From: Hybos culiciformis
Taxonomy: Eukaryota > Arthropoda > Insecta > Diptera > Hybotidae
DNA: 64,000 nucleotides
Assembly (NCBI GenBank): GCA_964007475.1
Contig: OZ023274.1
Span: 72,861,303 to 72,925,302, forward strand
Direction: 5' to 3'
Both the position numbers and the translations under genes were made by a program. Below the pieces are notes generated by a model. That model did not search any database. It worked only from the letters and a program-made list of their open reading frames with translations, and was not told the DNA's origin. Position 1 is the stretch's first letter. Each line of letters starts with the position of its first letter. This document shows, in pieces, positions 1 through 14,100 of the stretch.

Positions 1-1212
1 TTTTTATTCTTTGATCTAAAATATTATAAAATCATTTGACATTTTTACAATAAATATGACAAGCTTTTATTCTTATAGGACAATTATTATTTGTCATAAA
101 TCCCCAAGGTGCAATCTTTCTGTATAGTTTGATTATTTTGAAAGTTGATTTCTTTGCAATTAATTTATTATTTTTATATTAATGCAGGAAATGATAGATA
201 AAGATTTATGACAGGATTTTTTTTTTTCAGAAAAAAAAAAATAAAATAAAATTCATTGTCCCAAGGATTTTATCCGATTTACCAATTTATTCATTCATAC
301 TATATATAATACAGATATTACCAAATAATATACGCAAAATCCTATCTACACACACGGAAGATAAAAAAAAAGAATAACACATTTTTGTGTATTCATGAAT
401 CTTTATGTCCGAAACGAGAAATCTTAATAAATTACTTGATTCTTATTTTTTTTTTTTATTATTTCAATAATCTAACACGTGCCTTTTTCTTATAAATATT
501 TCAAAACTAAATATATAATATATATTATATACAATAATAATAATAAAAAAAAATATAGAAAAAAAAATTCATCAAGAGATACAGGCAGTCAGTGTCTTTT
601 TTTTCACAAAATAATAATTTCAAATTAATCGATATCAGAACGACTTATCCTTGAGATGTTGTCTTATTAATTTTTTTTTTTTTTTTAGTGATTCTTAATA
701 ACATTCATATTTATATGCCTTTTTGATGTTATTAAGGCTTGATTTAAAAATACTTTAGTAAAATTATATATGTAGAAGTTCTTATGAAATAAAATACTTA
801 TTCAGTTTTAAAATAAATGTGCATAGTCGTTCTGGAAGTTCCTCAATTTATTTATATTATATTAATTAAAATTTTCGCTAGTTTTATTTGCAAGGTCTAA
901 ATTCTAGAAAAAAGCTCTGTGTTCTTTTTCATTATACGTAAATCTCCTTAGTTGTTTTTGACACAAGTTAATTAGACCAAAAATAAAAAATTCGAAACAA
1001 CACAGCATTAATTATATCAATTGGAGTCATAGAATACAGTTTTTATTAATATTAATACACGTGGGAAATGTCATTTATTTTATTTTCAAAAAAAGAAAAC
1101 ATTAATTAGTAATTTTAACATATTTTATCTTTAATTTTAGGAAAATTTATAAATTTGTATATTTCGACAAAATAATGCATTACACCCAAATAAATTCTGT
1201 TCACAAAAAAAG

Positions 1213-1277
1213 TAATTCTGTTTTCCATATTTTTAAACTTTAAACACAATAAATTTAAGTTTACGAAAACAGAATTA
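1213..1277. repeat. Small imperfect hairpin
   Basis: The arms TAATTCTGTTTTC (1213-1225) and GAAAACAGAATTA (1265-1277) are perfect reverse complements. An inner pair, AAACTT and AAGTTT, extends the fold. The whole is about 65 bases, in the size range of a small stem-loop, but the stem is AT-rich and interrupted by asymmetric bulges. No transcript evidence can be inferred. Confidence 0.4.
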
Positions 1278-4200
1278 TTATTTTTCCCAAAAAGAAATTA
1301 GTATTTGGTATTATAAAATTTGTTAAAATTGTTTAGTCCGTGCATTTCTCAGTGTTAAAGAATTGTTACACTGCGCGGTTAAATGATCGCCCAAAAAAAA
1401 AAAATTAAGCTATAAATTTAATTGTTAGTTTAACATTAATCAAATGGGGCAAATAATCTCTAAATTATCTGTAATTAAAGAAAAAGTTCAAAGAAAATAA
1501 AATAAGTACAGAAAAAATATAATTAATATAATAATATAGCAAGAGAGATAATTATCTTATTTTCCTTTAGAACGATAATTTTCTACCGCAGTTACATATT
1601 CTTTAATTTGTATTTTTTTTTAAGTACACACTTAGTTTTAGTTTTATTACTTACAATATAGTTCTTCCTTTTTTACATAAATTATACGAAAATATTTTCA
1701 AGAAAAACAAGCATAAATTTGGTTTTTTTTTTATAAAATATGTTCAATAAAACTTAAATCAATATTATATAAATTTTATTTGTCCTACTTTAGTTTAAAA
1801 ATTTAGTGGGTAGCATTTTTCTTCGAATTTTTTTTTTATATTTTTCAATGTAGTGAACAAAACTTTTCTATTTTTGTTATCTCAGAAAATAATAATTCAA
1901 AACTTTTTTAAAACGATATATGAAAAATTAAAAAAAATTGCAGACTAAACAGATTTTACTTGAAAAAGTTAAGTACAGTTTTATTTTTTTCAATAAAATA
2001 ATAATTATTAAATTATCGTTAAAAAAAAAAAGTATTTTTCGACAATATTTTTAAAAAATATTGTGAATAATATTGTTGAGATATATATGCTTTAAGACAC
2101 ACGGTCCTGACCCTGATACAACTTCATGTATTTTAAAATTTTTGGGCGCATATGTTCTTTTGAGTTTATCTTCGACATTATTTGAAATTTTTTAGCTGTC
2201 AGATCTAAATATGTAAACATACGGTACACTGAACATTTTTGAAAATTTTTAACTATCTCAATCCGAACAAGGCTTTAAAATAATACAAATAAAAGATAAT
2301 ACAAATTTTGAATTTTTTATATTTCAACATTTAAAAATTTGTTTAAGGAAAAAATAAAATTCGGTGAATTAATAAAGCATAAAATTGTAAGGAAAAATAT
2401 TACAACTGAAGTTTAAAAAAAAATCAATTAACACAGATAAGTAGCAAAAAATAAACAAAATTCATCAGAAAATATTAAATTACAATTAAAAAGAAAATAA
2501 TTTCAGAGAAATTTTTAATAAAAGATCAAAATTAGGTACAAGAAGTCGTTAAAAAAGGTACAAAAAGTTATTTAAAGTCAAAATAAGTGAGGTCGCTTAT
2601 ACATTGGGCGTAAATTAAAGGATTAAAGGATTAATTGATATTATTTATTTTGAAAGATTTAATTTTATTCTTTTTTCTAATTAAAGAAAATGATATCCGT
2701 GCAAAGAGATTACAGCTTAAGGTTTTTTATTAAAAAACAAGAAAATATTTCAGTAATGTGAAATATTTGAATTTGCAAATAATTATACATTCATATAGTC
2801 ACAGTGTGATAACTATCTCATTAAAGCCAAAAGTATAGATAATTTAAAATATTTAATTTTGGTTTTCCTAACATTTTTAAAGTAAAAATATGAATAAAAT
2901 ATTGATATGCTGTTAATATTATTTTCCCATTAAAACGAAAAAACGGGAACAATAAGTTGATAAGACATCTTTTCAAGAATTTATTATTTTATTTTATTTT
3001 TCCCATAACTGACTTACTTACTATACATAAGTCTATTGAAATAATATAAATGAATATATACCTACATTTATCTGTATATAGTCAAATGAAAGAAAAAAAA
3101 AAAAATCCCAAAAATGAAAATCTATAGAAGAAAATTCATGGCAAATATATACCATATAGACCTATTTTATTTTTCATTAAAAGTTTTTAATCTAAAGAAC
3201 ATTATTGAGATTATTTTTGCTGGTAACGAAAAAAAAAAAAAAATGAAAGGGAAAAAACTTCAATTTTATGTTTGCCTAGAAAAATGATGATTTTGTATTT
3301 TCAGTCAATTTCTTAAATTTATTGATTTTTTATTAAAATTTTATTCAAGAAAATTCATTCGTAATGAGATTGTAGACATGAATTTTATATATAAGATAAA
3401 ATATTTAAGCGAAAAGTTTATACCGAAAATGTCTTTTAAAAAAGTTATTAAAACAAAAAAAAAATTTTTTTTTAAATATAAAAAATTTTTTTGTTTTTTT
3501 AACTTTTAAACAAAATTTTAATTCTTAGGAGAATTAAATCTTAATTAGAATTTAATTACAAAAGAATAAGAAAAACTCCTTATTGTTTCAATATTAATAT
3601 TTTTGTTCGTTTTTCATTTTTCGTTTTTTATATATTTTTTTTTTTGTTTTCAATTGTGTTCTCTACACAAAAGGATTCTGACTCGAGAACATTGGAAATA
3701 TTAAAAATAAAAATAGACCAAAAAAGAAAACAGAGTTCGTAATTTCCGAAAAAAATTTTCGCATTTTAAACCCGAAATTTTTGTTTAACATTGAACATTA
3801 CGCACTGGTACTTTTTTTTATTGTATAGGACTACCATCTAACAACAAAACAACAATCGAAACAAGATTATGATTCTTAAATTTAGTAAAAATATCTCATG
3901 CCTTCGAAGCTAATTTATAATTTATTTGTACTTATTTACTAAATTTTTGGCGGTAAAATTGAAAAAAAATATTTTATATACCTTACCATTTTTGTTTTTC
4001 GAAAACTCTTCTCTAACTTCTACACATTTTATGAAATATATACAAAAGATATACAATTTTCATTAAGATCAATCGTAAATTGTACATTATGTATAACATA
4101 TGTATTTTATATAAATATTTAATATAATTTATTTTTATTTCATTTATCTTATCCGCTTTAATATAACTATATCTACATTTATTAATTTTGAAACATTTTA

Positions 4201-4554
4201 TCCAGAGTGGGAACTCTTTATTATAAAAGAGTTAAGGTTATGAAAATTAATTTTCGGATTAATTTTATATAATTTTGGGTAGAAATTTTATATTCTCTTG
4301 TTGCAAAAATAAAATGTATATTTTCGAACAAAAATAAGTTACTTTTTATTTCGTCTCAATGGAAAAGTGGTTGGTTTCTTCTTCGTATATTTGGGTATAT
4401 ATACAATACATAATATATAAAATATAATTTTCAAGAAAATTTTATAGTAAGAAGCTTAAATTTTAAATTTATGGATTTTACGTTTTCCTTTTATATTTCT
4501 TCTTCATTATTATTATTTTTTTTTTTTATGTATAAAAAAAAACTCTTAAGAAAA

Positions 4555-4618
4555 TTGGTTATTTTATTTTAAATCTTTTAATTTTTTGGTTATTTTATAT
4601 TTAAGACTTTTAATTTTT
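4555..4618. repeat. Tandem duplication of about 32 bp
   Basis: Two adjacent copies begin TTGGTTATTTTAT and end CTTTTAATTTT (about 4555-4585 and 4587-4618). They differ by a few changes in the middle (TTTAAAT against ATTTAAGA). This is a simple local duplication. Confidence 0.55.
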
Positions 4619-7600
4619 CTCACCTAAAGTATAAATTAGTTTTACTTATATATGGAAAATATTTTCCAGGCGTAAAAGAATTTTTAATTATACCGAGTTA
4701 TTATTATACTTTTTTTTATTTAAGAAAAATTTAATAATCATTATTTATTATTTAAAACTTATAATCGTGAAAAAAAATATTTTAATTTATATATTTAAAT
4801 AAATGTATTTATTTATTTAATACTACCCCTTTTTAATCCTTTTTTCATTTATTTATTAATAAATGAATATACACACATTAAGGATGGAAAATTTAATTTT
4901 TCTTGCATTCAATCGCCCCCACATAATTTAGATTTTCTTAAACTTATTCATATATTAACTTCTTTTAATTGAAAAGTATAAAAGTTTTATTTTTTTTATT
5001 TTTTTTCTTAATTAATGAAAATTAATTCCATGGGTCTTTTGTTCGTCTGGTTTTTCATTCATATAAAAGTTTCTAAGTATAATAAGATTATAAATGAAAT
5101 AAGAAAAACAAAAAGGTATATATATTCTGAAGAAAATTCGATTCAAAGAATGAGATTATTTTAATTAAACCATTCCAAAATTATTTAATTTTTTGTTTTG
5201 CTTCGTTACATTTATTAGGGATACCTTATTTTGATAGTTTAACATAAAGTTATTTTTCTATGGGTACAAAACCATTTTTCGCATTAATAAACCTTCTTTT
5301 GGTTTAAACCAAAAAGCTATTCAAGCTTGAAAATAATTTCTTATTTTTTCGTTTAAATTTTATTAAAATTTATTATGATAGTGGTAGATCATTATTTTTG
5401 TGGCAAATATCGAAATATGTTTTTTGAAGAAAATTATGAACTTGCTGTAATAGTGAAAAAAAAATTCATTACTTTAAAGCAAAATTTTTAGTAAATTCAA
5501 AAGTTATTCAAAATTACTATAAATGCGGTATATTTTAATTTTGTTTCTAAACTTTGATGAAAATCGTCAAATTCATCAATCTTTTGAGCTAATAATACTT
5601 TAATAGTTTAATTTCGTGCTAGACAAAATAATTAGAAATTTCTAGAGATTGATTGAAATATTTTTAGCTTCAGGATCAAACTATGTAATTAATATTTATA
5701 AGAAGGACGGGCAATTTGGTAAACACCATTACATCATTCATTATAATGTGTATATGGAATGAATATATGAAATTTTTTTATATTAAAAATAAAAATATAT
5801 GTTAATCTATCATTTAAAAAAAAAAAAAAATGTATTTTTGTTTTTTAATTTCAAGAATAAAATATATAAAATAAATGAGTTCTCTTCTATAAAATAAATT
5901 CATTTGTTTTCTTGCGGCAATTTCTTAATTGATTTTATAATTAATTTAACAACAAGATTAAGAAAATATATTTTATCTCATATTAACACACATTAGCGTT
6001 TATTATTTCCTCCTTGATAAATTTTTTGTTAAATTTTTTTTATTTTTCATTCATAACTTTAATATATTATGATGATGAAAATTCAAGATTATCTTAATAT
6101 AATATTTTTTTTTGTCTTATTCTTCAAAAAAAATAAAAATAAAGTAAAATAATATTAATTGCTTTGAATGGAAGAAAAAGAATTAAGGTGCCACGCGTTA
6201 TTAATTCTTATTTATGCTTAATCCTTAATTTTCATTTAAAATGATAATGTTATAAAATTAATAGTGTATATAGAGAAAATGAAATAAGAAAAATAAAAAT
6301 ATGGTAATATTTGGCTATGACCAATTTTATTTATGTACAGTGAGCCTTATATACATGTCATTTTTATTAATATGTTGTTGGATAAAACATAAAAATAACA
6401 GAATATAATGAAAATAAAAGGAAAAAATCAAAAAAACAAAACGTAACTAAATTATGTCGTAAAAACTTGTAAAATGTTTATATTATGCTTTAATTTTTCA
6501 TTATGATACAAAATTAACAATTCATTAGTTCTGCAATGCAGTACTACTGTATACACAACAACAGTGTCAAAATTTAACATATATAACATTTATATACTGT
6601 GATATGTTTTTTTTTTATAATAATATATAAGAAGATAATTAAAAATGAAACTAATTAAAGGCAGAATATTCTGCAAAGAATTGAATTTGGTGTTGTTGTT
6701 TTTTTATATATTTCATATATATTAATTTATTTACGATTCTGCATTATTTGATTACTTGATTATGGGGGAAGAAAATCGTATTTTTATTTTTGTCTATATA
6801 TGTAGTTGATCCAAATTATTATTTGGAAATGTAGCTATACATTATATTATTTGGTAATATGAAGAGAGAAAACAAAAAAATCGATATAATAATTAAGTAC
6901 AGATTTTATGTGCTATGTATTTGATTCGTACGTATATAGTATATAAATGAAATCCTTAATATATTATGTATTATCCTACAAATTGAATACATTTTTTTTT
7001 ATTTTTTTAATCTTTACAGCTTATGTGAATATTTCTTATTCCATTGTAACACTTATTTTGCACAAGCTGTTTGTTTAAAAATTGACAATTTGTTTTTAAA
7101 ATGAAAAACTAAAAAACAGAAAAGATATTGGACAAAGAAACAAGAACATCAGCAAGCAATTTATATATTCTTCATAAGAAATAATTGTTATGTTTGAATT
7201 AAAAATTTAAATTCATTTATGAATCTCATGATTAATATGATTTTACAATTTTCAAATTACATAATATTTCGAAGCATAAAGAACTCTTGAATTACTAAAG
7301 AATAAAAATAAAAAAATAAAATTTTTCATTATTGATTTCTTGTCAAACATAGTATTATAGTACAGAGTAAACAATACCCTAGAATGAATTAATCTAACCG
7401 TTTATTTAACCTAGATACGGGCAATTTTCTTATTATTATAATATAATATTAAAAACAAAAGCACGTAGAATAATTAATGTTTCAACATTTTTAGCTTACT
7501 ATGACAAATAATATACTTCCGGATAAGAATTGTTGAGGTGATTAAAATTAATAATCATCATTAGATAATAACATAAAAAAAAATTTCATTCATTTAGAAG

Positions 7601-8502
7601 AGCATGAGAGTGTAAATTGATGATAAAAATTAAACATCCATGTTAATGAAAAAAAAAAAAAACAGAACTTAAGTATTGTATAATTTTGATAACAATTAAT
7701 TAAATGTTATTGTTTAATATTAACAGGATATTAATTCAAATTAGTTACAATAAGATTAGCTCAAATTTATATCTGAATTTTCATTAATTTTGAATTCTTT
7801 TTATACGAGTATAGATAAGCTTTTCTATAAACGAGTTAACATAAAAATAATTAAGGCCTAAAGTTTTCCATGAATTGTGAAATTACAATATAGAAACAAA
7901 ATTTTACATAAATTCATAATATACACAATTTTAATTAGGTATATAGTTTATGGTAAGTAAGATCTTTATGAAAATCACATATTCTTTGTAAAGATTCGAA
8001 ATGGAATATTAGATTAAAAAATTTGCTTAACTAAAAACTAAGGATTCAATTATAAAAATGCAAAGCGAATATAAGATTTAAATGATTGAATCTTTTTAAA
8101 ATCAGGAAGAAAACTAAGAAAATATGTATATAGTATTATGTATGTATATAAAAGTCATAACTACTTGCCGCTCTGTTTTCATTCGACAAAATTTTATTAT
8201 TTTTCTTATAAATTAAGATTTAACTCATGATTGTATAGTTTGATTGAATATTAAACATGATTTTAAAAATAATATATAGATAAATATTCATATATACTTT
8301 TTGAGCTCCCAAAATTTTTAACATCATAGAATTTTAAATGTAAATATAATTAAATATTTTCAATTAATACGAAGATAAAAATCTTCAAAGTAAAATAATC
8401 ATTATTATTATTATTTTTCTTTGTTTACAAAACTTTGTTTATTTTCTTACAAAACATATGTAGATATTCAAATTTTGGTGTACAATTTATTTATATATAA
8501 AC

Positions 8503-8525
8503 GAAAGGATAATATTTATCCTTTC
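8503..8525. repeat. Perfect 10-bp palindrome with 3-bp loop
   Basis: GAAAGGATAA (8503-8512) and TTATCCTTTC (8516-8525) are exact reverse complements separated by TAT. The symmetry is unusually clean for this AT-rich stretch. There is no T-run or neighbouring gene to suggest a terminator role. Confidence 0.5.
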
Positions 8526-10407
8526 TACACTCAATATTTTCATCATGAAATTTCCTTTTTTAACATATTTTCTACTTAAATTATCCCTTAAAAATAAAAT
8601 TAAAAAATTAATTATAATCATAATAATTTTATAAGTATTTTTGTAAAATTTTCTTTTCATTACAACTTAAAATTATTAAAGAAATCTGTTCCCTATGAAA
8701 AAAAAAAACATTTACATAAAATATAGGAGGTAGTATAGCAAGTATAATAAAATAACAATATAGAAAGAAAATTTATTTTGATTTTATGTTGATATACATA
8801 GAATTTCTTGGGAAAGTAATTATGATCATGCTGAGCTTTAAAATTATTTTGTTTAGAAAGGTCAATGATATACTTATATAAAGAGTGTTTTTTTTTATTT
8901 AAGTACCTTATGAATTTTGAATTAATTATTGTATAGAGAGAACCAACAGATTATTATATATATAAAAATTGAATTATTTTCAGAAATTTAAATAATATAT
9001 AAAATATACTTGAAACAATTTTTGTCATTAATTTTTGCGATGCTTATGAACTTCTTGTTCTATCATTACTATTTACATAATTTAAGCTTTTGTTATGAAT
9101 TTATGATAAATAATTTCCATTAAAAAGTTTTTAATGTTTCTGTATATATATTTGAAAGGGACCTTACGTTTTGTAAAAATTTTTTTTAGAACTTAATTTT
9201 CAATTTCAGATGTGCTGAAAAATTAGGAATTTATTTGACAGTTAATATTTTATTTAAGGCTTCACCCGATTTATAAAATCCAATTGAGATATTGTTTTTA
9301 TCTGAAAACATATCTAAATTATAATAATTCAAAGATTTTTTTTTTCTCAATTTTGCTAAATTTCGTTGAGTTTATTCTTTTGTGTATAATATTATTAAAA
9401 ATAAATGAAAAATTTTAACATCTTTTTTTTTCTTTTAATACGAATTTACTTATCAAAAGTTCAAAAGGAAAAAATAAATAAAAATAATAAAATTGGTTTG
9501 GAATTTTTCATGATGTTATTTTACAAACATGTTTTATGTAATTTGTGAAAATAAAATATATGTATATTCGAAGAATAATTATATAATTTCCTTTGAAAAT
9601 TATTTTGATTAAATGTATTTTATATTTTTATTTTTTTTTTTTTTGGTTTTAATTTGGTCTTTGAAAATTGATATTTGATGTGATGTGAAGAATGTTAAAG
9701 GTTTGAATTATTTATTAAATGTCACTCATCAAATAGATCATCATGGTGAATATATTTTAAATTTTTCTCACACGCTTTTCTAACTTAAAATTAATCGTTA
9801 AAAGAAAAATTTTAAGTATTAAACATTCATAACATTTTTACATAATTTAATGTTTTAAGAATTTATTGAAATTTCAAATAAAATTCCATAAAATATTTAA
9901 TGTTAAAGAATTTTGTGAATGAAAATTACCCAAATTAAATTCATACAAATATATAATTACATTTTCATGAATATTTCCAACTCATTAAAAATTTAATTTG
10001 TAGATATTTTGTTATAAAGCATATGCCAGTTTTTCATCCTACACAGTGCAAGCAAACATAATGTGTGAAAATTTCTTAAAGGTATTTAATATTTATCATA
10101 ATATCAAATCTCACAATATATATTGAAAATTATATTTAAAATCAAAAATTGATTTATGAATTTGGTAATATAAGTTCAAAGAAAAATAATTACAATTTTA
10201 ATTAGCAAAACGCTTTTAATTTATTATCAATTTAAACAAAAATATTATTTAATTAATTAAGTCATAAATTACTGTTTGTATATTTTTTTATCCTGTTTAA
10301 AGTAAAACAAATTTTGAAATTGTATATTATACGGTATAGGTATATAAAAATTTGTATGTATTTATGTATATTAATATTAAGTATTTCGAATGCCTATAAA
10401 AAGCTGT

Positions 10408-10415
10408 GCTGTAAG
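10408..10415. repeat. Target site duplication, left (GCTGTAAG)
   Basis: GCTGTAAG lies directly before the left inverted terminus and is repeated exactly at 11143-11150. Eight-base duplications are the signature of hAT transposition. Confidence 0.9.
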
Positions 10416-11142
10416 TAGGGTTGGGAATACCGGACCAAATTTCCAATACCGGTATTTCGGTATTGGAAATTTATAATCCCGGGATCCCGGTATTAATACC
10501 GGTATTAATATTTTTCCTAGAAATGAATAAATAATTTAATTAAAAAAGGGTTTGGCTATTGAAAAAATCTAAATTTATTTAATTAAAGAAGAAAAAGAAA
10601 AAAACAAAATTCATTAAATTAAAAAAAAAAGGAAGAAAACATAAAATATTTCTACTTTTTCTGTAGTTGATTGTTTTTAATATAAGACCTCAGAAAACAT
10701 AGATTGTTGAGCGAATCATCTCCCATACTTGACCGAATTCTGGTGCAGATTAAGCCAGCTGCCGAAAAAGCCCTCTCCGATTCTACACTGGTCGGTTGAA
10801 TATCAAATAATTGTATAACAAAGTTAAGTATTTGTCTCTTATGCCATTTGTCTATTAATTGTTATTTTTGTTTTTTTTTGTACAATGATTTTTGTTTCGA
10901 TTTGTCAAAGGAGAACAATTCAACTTTTCATAGAATACTAGATTGCTGCTATTTTCGCATTAAGAAATAATAATGCAAATATTTTTTTATAGTAAAAAAC
11001 CATAAAAAGCTTTATAATGGTGAAATTATATCGAATACCGAAATACCGGTATTCGACTTTTTCAAAACCGGTATTTCGGCAACTATATTTTGTTCCAAAT
11101 ACCGGGATCCCGGTATCCGGGATCCCGGTATTCCCAACCCTA
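10416..11142. mobile_element. Non-autonomous hAT transposon, 727 bp
   Basis: The ends are inverted repeats: TAGGGTTGGGAATACCGG at the left and its reverse complement at the right. An exact 8-bp target duplication (GCTGTAAG) lies outside both. Inside each end are clustered palindromes built on ATACCGGTAT and CCCGGGATCCCGG, which look like the subterminal transposase-binding repeats of hAT elements. The middle keeps only the last part of a transposase gene on the minus strand (10652-10861). It is therefore an internally deleted derivative that could move only with a transposase supplied in trans. The clean duplication and well-matched ends suggest it is not very old. Confidence 0.9.
10652..10861 (-). 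pseudogene. hAT transposase C-terminal fragment (hATC dimerisation region)
   Basis: Read on the minus strand, an open frame from about 10861 down to a TAG at 10652-10654 contains PTSVESERAFSAAG, followed by RIRSSMGDDSLNNLCFLRSY. This is the conserved hATC region near the end of hAT-family transposases, which serves dimerisation and the catalytic fold. A stop codon (10862-10864) closes the frame upstream, and the BED zinc finger and the catalytic core are absent. It is the leftover end of a transposase gene inside the 10416-11142 element, not an independent gene. The natural stop codon lies about 236 bases inside the left inverted repeat, as expected for the original element. The 210-base fragment is otherwise uninterrupted. 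Confidence 0.85.
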
Positions 11143-11150
11143 GCTGTAAG
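11143..11150. repeat. Target site duplication, right (GCTGTAAG)
   Basis: Exact second copy of the 8-bp duplication flanking the hAT element at 10416-11142. Confidence 0.9.
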
Positions 11151-14100
11151 TATATTAATGAATTTAATGGAAATTATTATACTTAATTTAATAATAACGT
11201 GAAGGGGAAAAATGTAAATAACAATTAGAAACAGGATGACAGGTGTTATGGTTTATTTTATAGTTTTTTGTATTTTTTTTATTTGTAAACCAAATGGTTG
11301 TAATTAGCATAGTGCTTCAACTTTAAGGATTAACAAAAAAAAAAACATTTTTTTTTTAATTTTTGTTTTACGTTTTATGTTTTCAGTTCTTTTTTATTTA
11401 ATACTTTTCGATCATTCAGAAATTTATTAGCCATGGAGAAAACACATTAATTGCTTTTTTTTTATTCTGTATAGTACACAGCGTTACAGTAAACATAATA
11501 TCATGAAACTGAAGTTAACAGTGTAAAAATATTCAGCATAATAAATAGAAGACGATATAAGGCAGAAAATTGTAACAATATACCATTAAACATATATCAT
11601 ATCTCCCATAATAGGCCTAAGGTATATTATAAGCCATTTGACAGGAAAAACTTATATCTTAAACTTATTTAGATAAAAATTAAGATAAAATAATAAATTG
11701 GCTTGGAATAATTTGAATAAAATTTTGGTTTTACTTTTTGCTATATGTTTTTTTTTTTTTTATTATTATGTTGCTGCAATGCCAAAATTTTTATGAACGG
11801 CATTTTATATTTATGTACAATTTACATGTTTTGAATTTTTTATTATTAAAAAGTTTTAATTGTTATTTATTATTGTTTTCATATTTTTTTTTTTATTTCT
11901 GTGTTTTATTTCTGTGAAATTTTATTTGATAAAAAACAATATCGATGCATGAATAAATTATATATTTTTTATTTTTTTTTGTTTTGAATAATTTCCAATT
12001 TATATCTGTGAAATATGAAGTTGAATCAAGAATAATAATAATAATAATAAAAAAAGAAATAAAATATAAATAAAATATATGTATAGATAGAAGTGCTAAA
12101 TTTGATTATAAATTTTCCATATCATTGACTAATTATTGTAATTGCAAAATGAATTTTAATATTTTATTTCCTCAAGAGATTTAATTTAATGTAAATTTAA
12201 AATTCATTTTTTGTATATTTTATATTTATTTATTTTGACAATGAGCAAAACATTTATCTTAATTATGCTGCTTATCAACCTAACAATAATGGTGACATAA
12301 TTTTATATAGATTAATGAAGAGAAAAGAATATAAAATTATGACTTAAGATTGAAATATTATTTAAATAATTAATTTTTCTCCTTTTTTGTTATATATATT
12401 TTAAGAGAATATTGAAGTCTTTAAGGGAATTCAAGATGTTAATTATTAAAAGTTGAGGGGGTTTTAAATAGTTCAAAACTATAATATTAATTAAAATGCA
12501 CACAATATTATGATTATATAATTAGAACAATTTTTCAGTTTATATTTATGATATGATTCGAAAATAGAAGGAAAAGAATTGACATTAATTTCAAAATTAC
12601 ATTAAAAGTCAATAAATTTATCAATTGTTTAGTATATTGATTTCAGTTACATTGATTTGAATAGATTTTTTGAATTTACATAATAATTTTATAATAACAT
12701 AAATTATGAAATTTATATATTAAAAAAATAGAAAAATAAAATAATAATTTGATATTTATTATTTTAAATATAGCTTGACATTATATAATTAAATTAAAAT
12801 ATTTAATAAATTTTAAAATGCTATAAATAAGTGAAAATTTAATTTCCGGTGCCATTTTTCTGTCACAAGAAAATATAACTATATTTATACATATTATATG
12901 CGGAATATGTGTTAATTTCAATCAAGGTTATGAATTATTGAATTGGAAATTTATTTATTTTTTCCCAATATTAAAAGTTATGACAGCCTATTTATGTTAA
13001 TATTTTTTATTTTTTATTTTGTGCTTTCTGAGTAAAAGAATTCATTCATAAATACGAACTTCCTAAAATAAATAAATAATCGTCTAGGAATTTTGTCTTT
13101 TTTCACTATGTATATATTAATAATTAATTCATTCTATATTAGGAAAAAAAAAGAAAAAAAAAAAAATTTATTTTTATTCATAAATGAACATTTTAGATTT
13201 TAATAAATTTTTATTGATGTTTCTATCATGAATTCAAATATACATAATGTATGTAAAAAAAAAAAAAAAAATATGCTTGAGATAATTTTATCTAGCGAAA
13301 TTATATGTAATTTATAAAATAAATTTTTGCTTCATCATCACTCGACTCAATCATATACAACGAAATGGATCATTAAAGCAATAATAAAAAAAAAATAACT
13401 TATATAACAAATTCAATGTTTCCGTATTCTTGTCACGTTGAAATTTAGAATTTAAAAGATATAATCTTCTAAAGCTTATTTATGCTTCAGACTGAATTTC
13501 ATATGATGGCTTGAATAATTAATTAAAACGACTTCAAGTTTATATTTTTTATAATTATTAATATGTATGCGAAATAATATTTTACGATAAGATGATAAGA
13601 TATTTAGAAGAGATTTATAATAATCCATGTTTCTGTTAATGAAACATTTCATGAAATTTAGTTCCAAGAATCTTCCATGTATCTTTTTGATTTAGTATCT
13701 GAATCACTATACATTTGTTAGAGCCGAGATATAAATATAAAATTCTAGCCCACAATTAAATGCTCAACTTTATGTTGAATTCTAACTGCTTGAAAAAAAA
13801 AAATTGCTCAAAATTTTTATTTAATTCTCAAGTTCAATTAGTTTTTCAACACAACATTAAATAAAATATCAATGAATATAAAAATATCTAATTTCTTTGG
13901 AAATAATTTTATTTAAATGGTAATTAAAAGAAAACCTAAATAAATAAATTGAATAAATAAAATTAGCACAGATGAGAAGAAAAAAAAAGAAAAAAAGAAA
14001 ATACATTGAAAACATTTAGAGAAAAACTTTTTTTTTTTTTTTTTTTGCCTGTTAGGATAGAAAATTGATTTTTTATGTAGGTATATATTCTTTTTTTTTT

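Larger units (their letters stand above)
1..10407. other. AT-rich DNA without recognisable genes
   Basis: I see no coding exon, RNA gene or bounded mobile element here. The stretch is dominated by A and T with many poly-A and poly-T runs of 8-14 bases. Open frames are short and encode only low-complexity peptides. Small structures listed separately are a hairpin at 1213-1277, a tandem duplication at 4555-4618 and a perfect small palindrome at 8503-8525. It could be intergenic or intronic; short exons in DNA of this composition could be missed by eye. Confidence 0.6.

Noticed and set aside
11017..11202. 61-codon frame with repeated YRIPKY and GIPVSGIPVF-like segments
   Set aside because: It is a translation of the ATACCGGTAT subterminal repeats of the hAT element and runs out past its right end.
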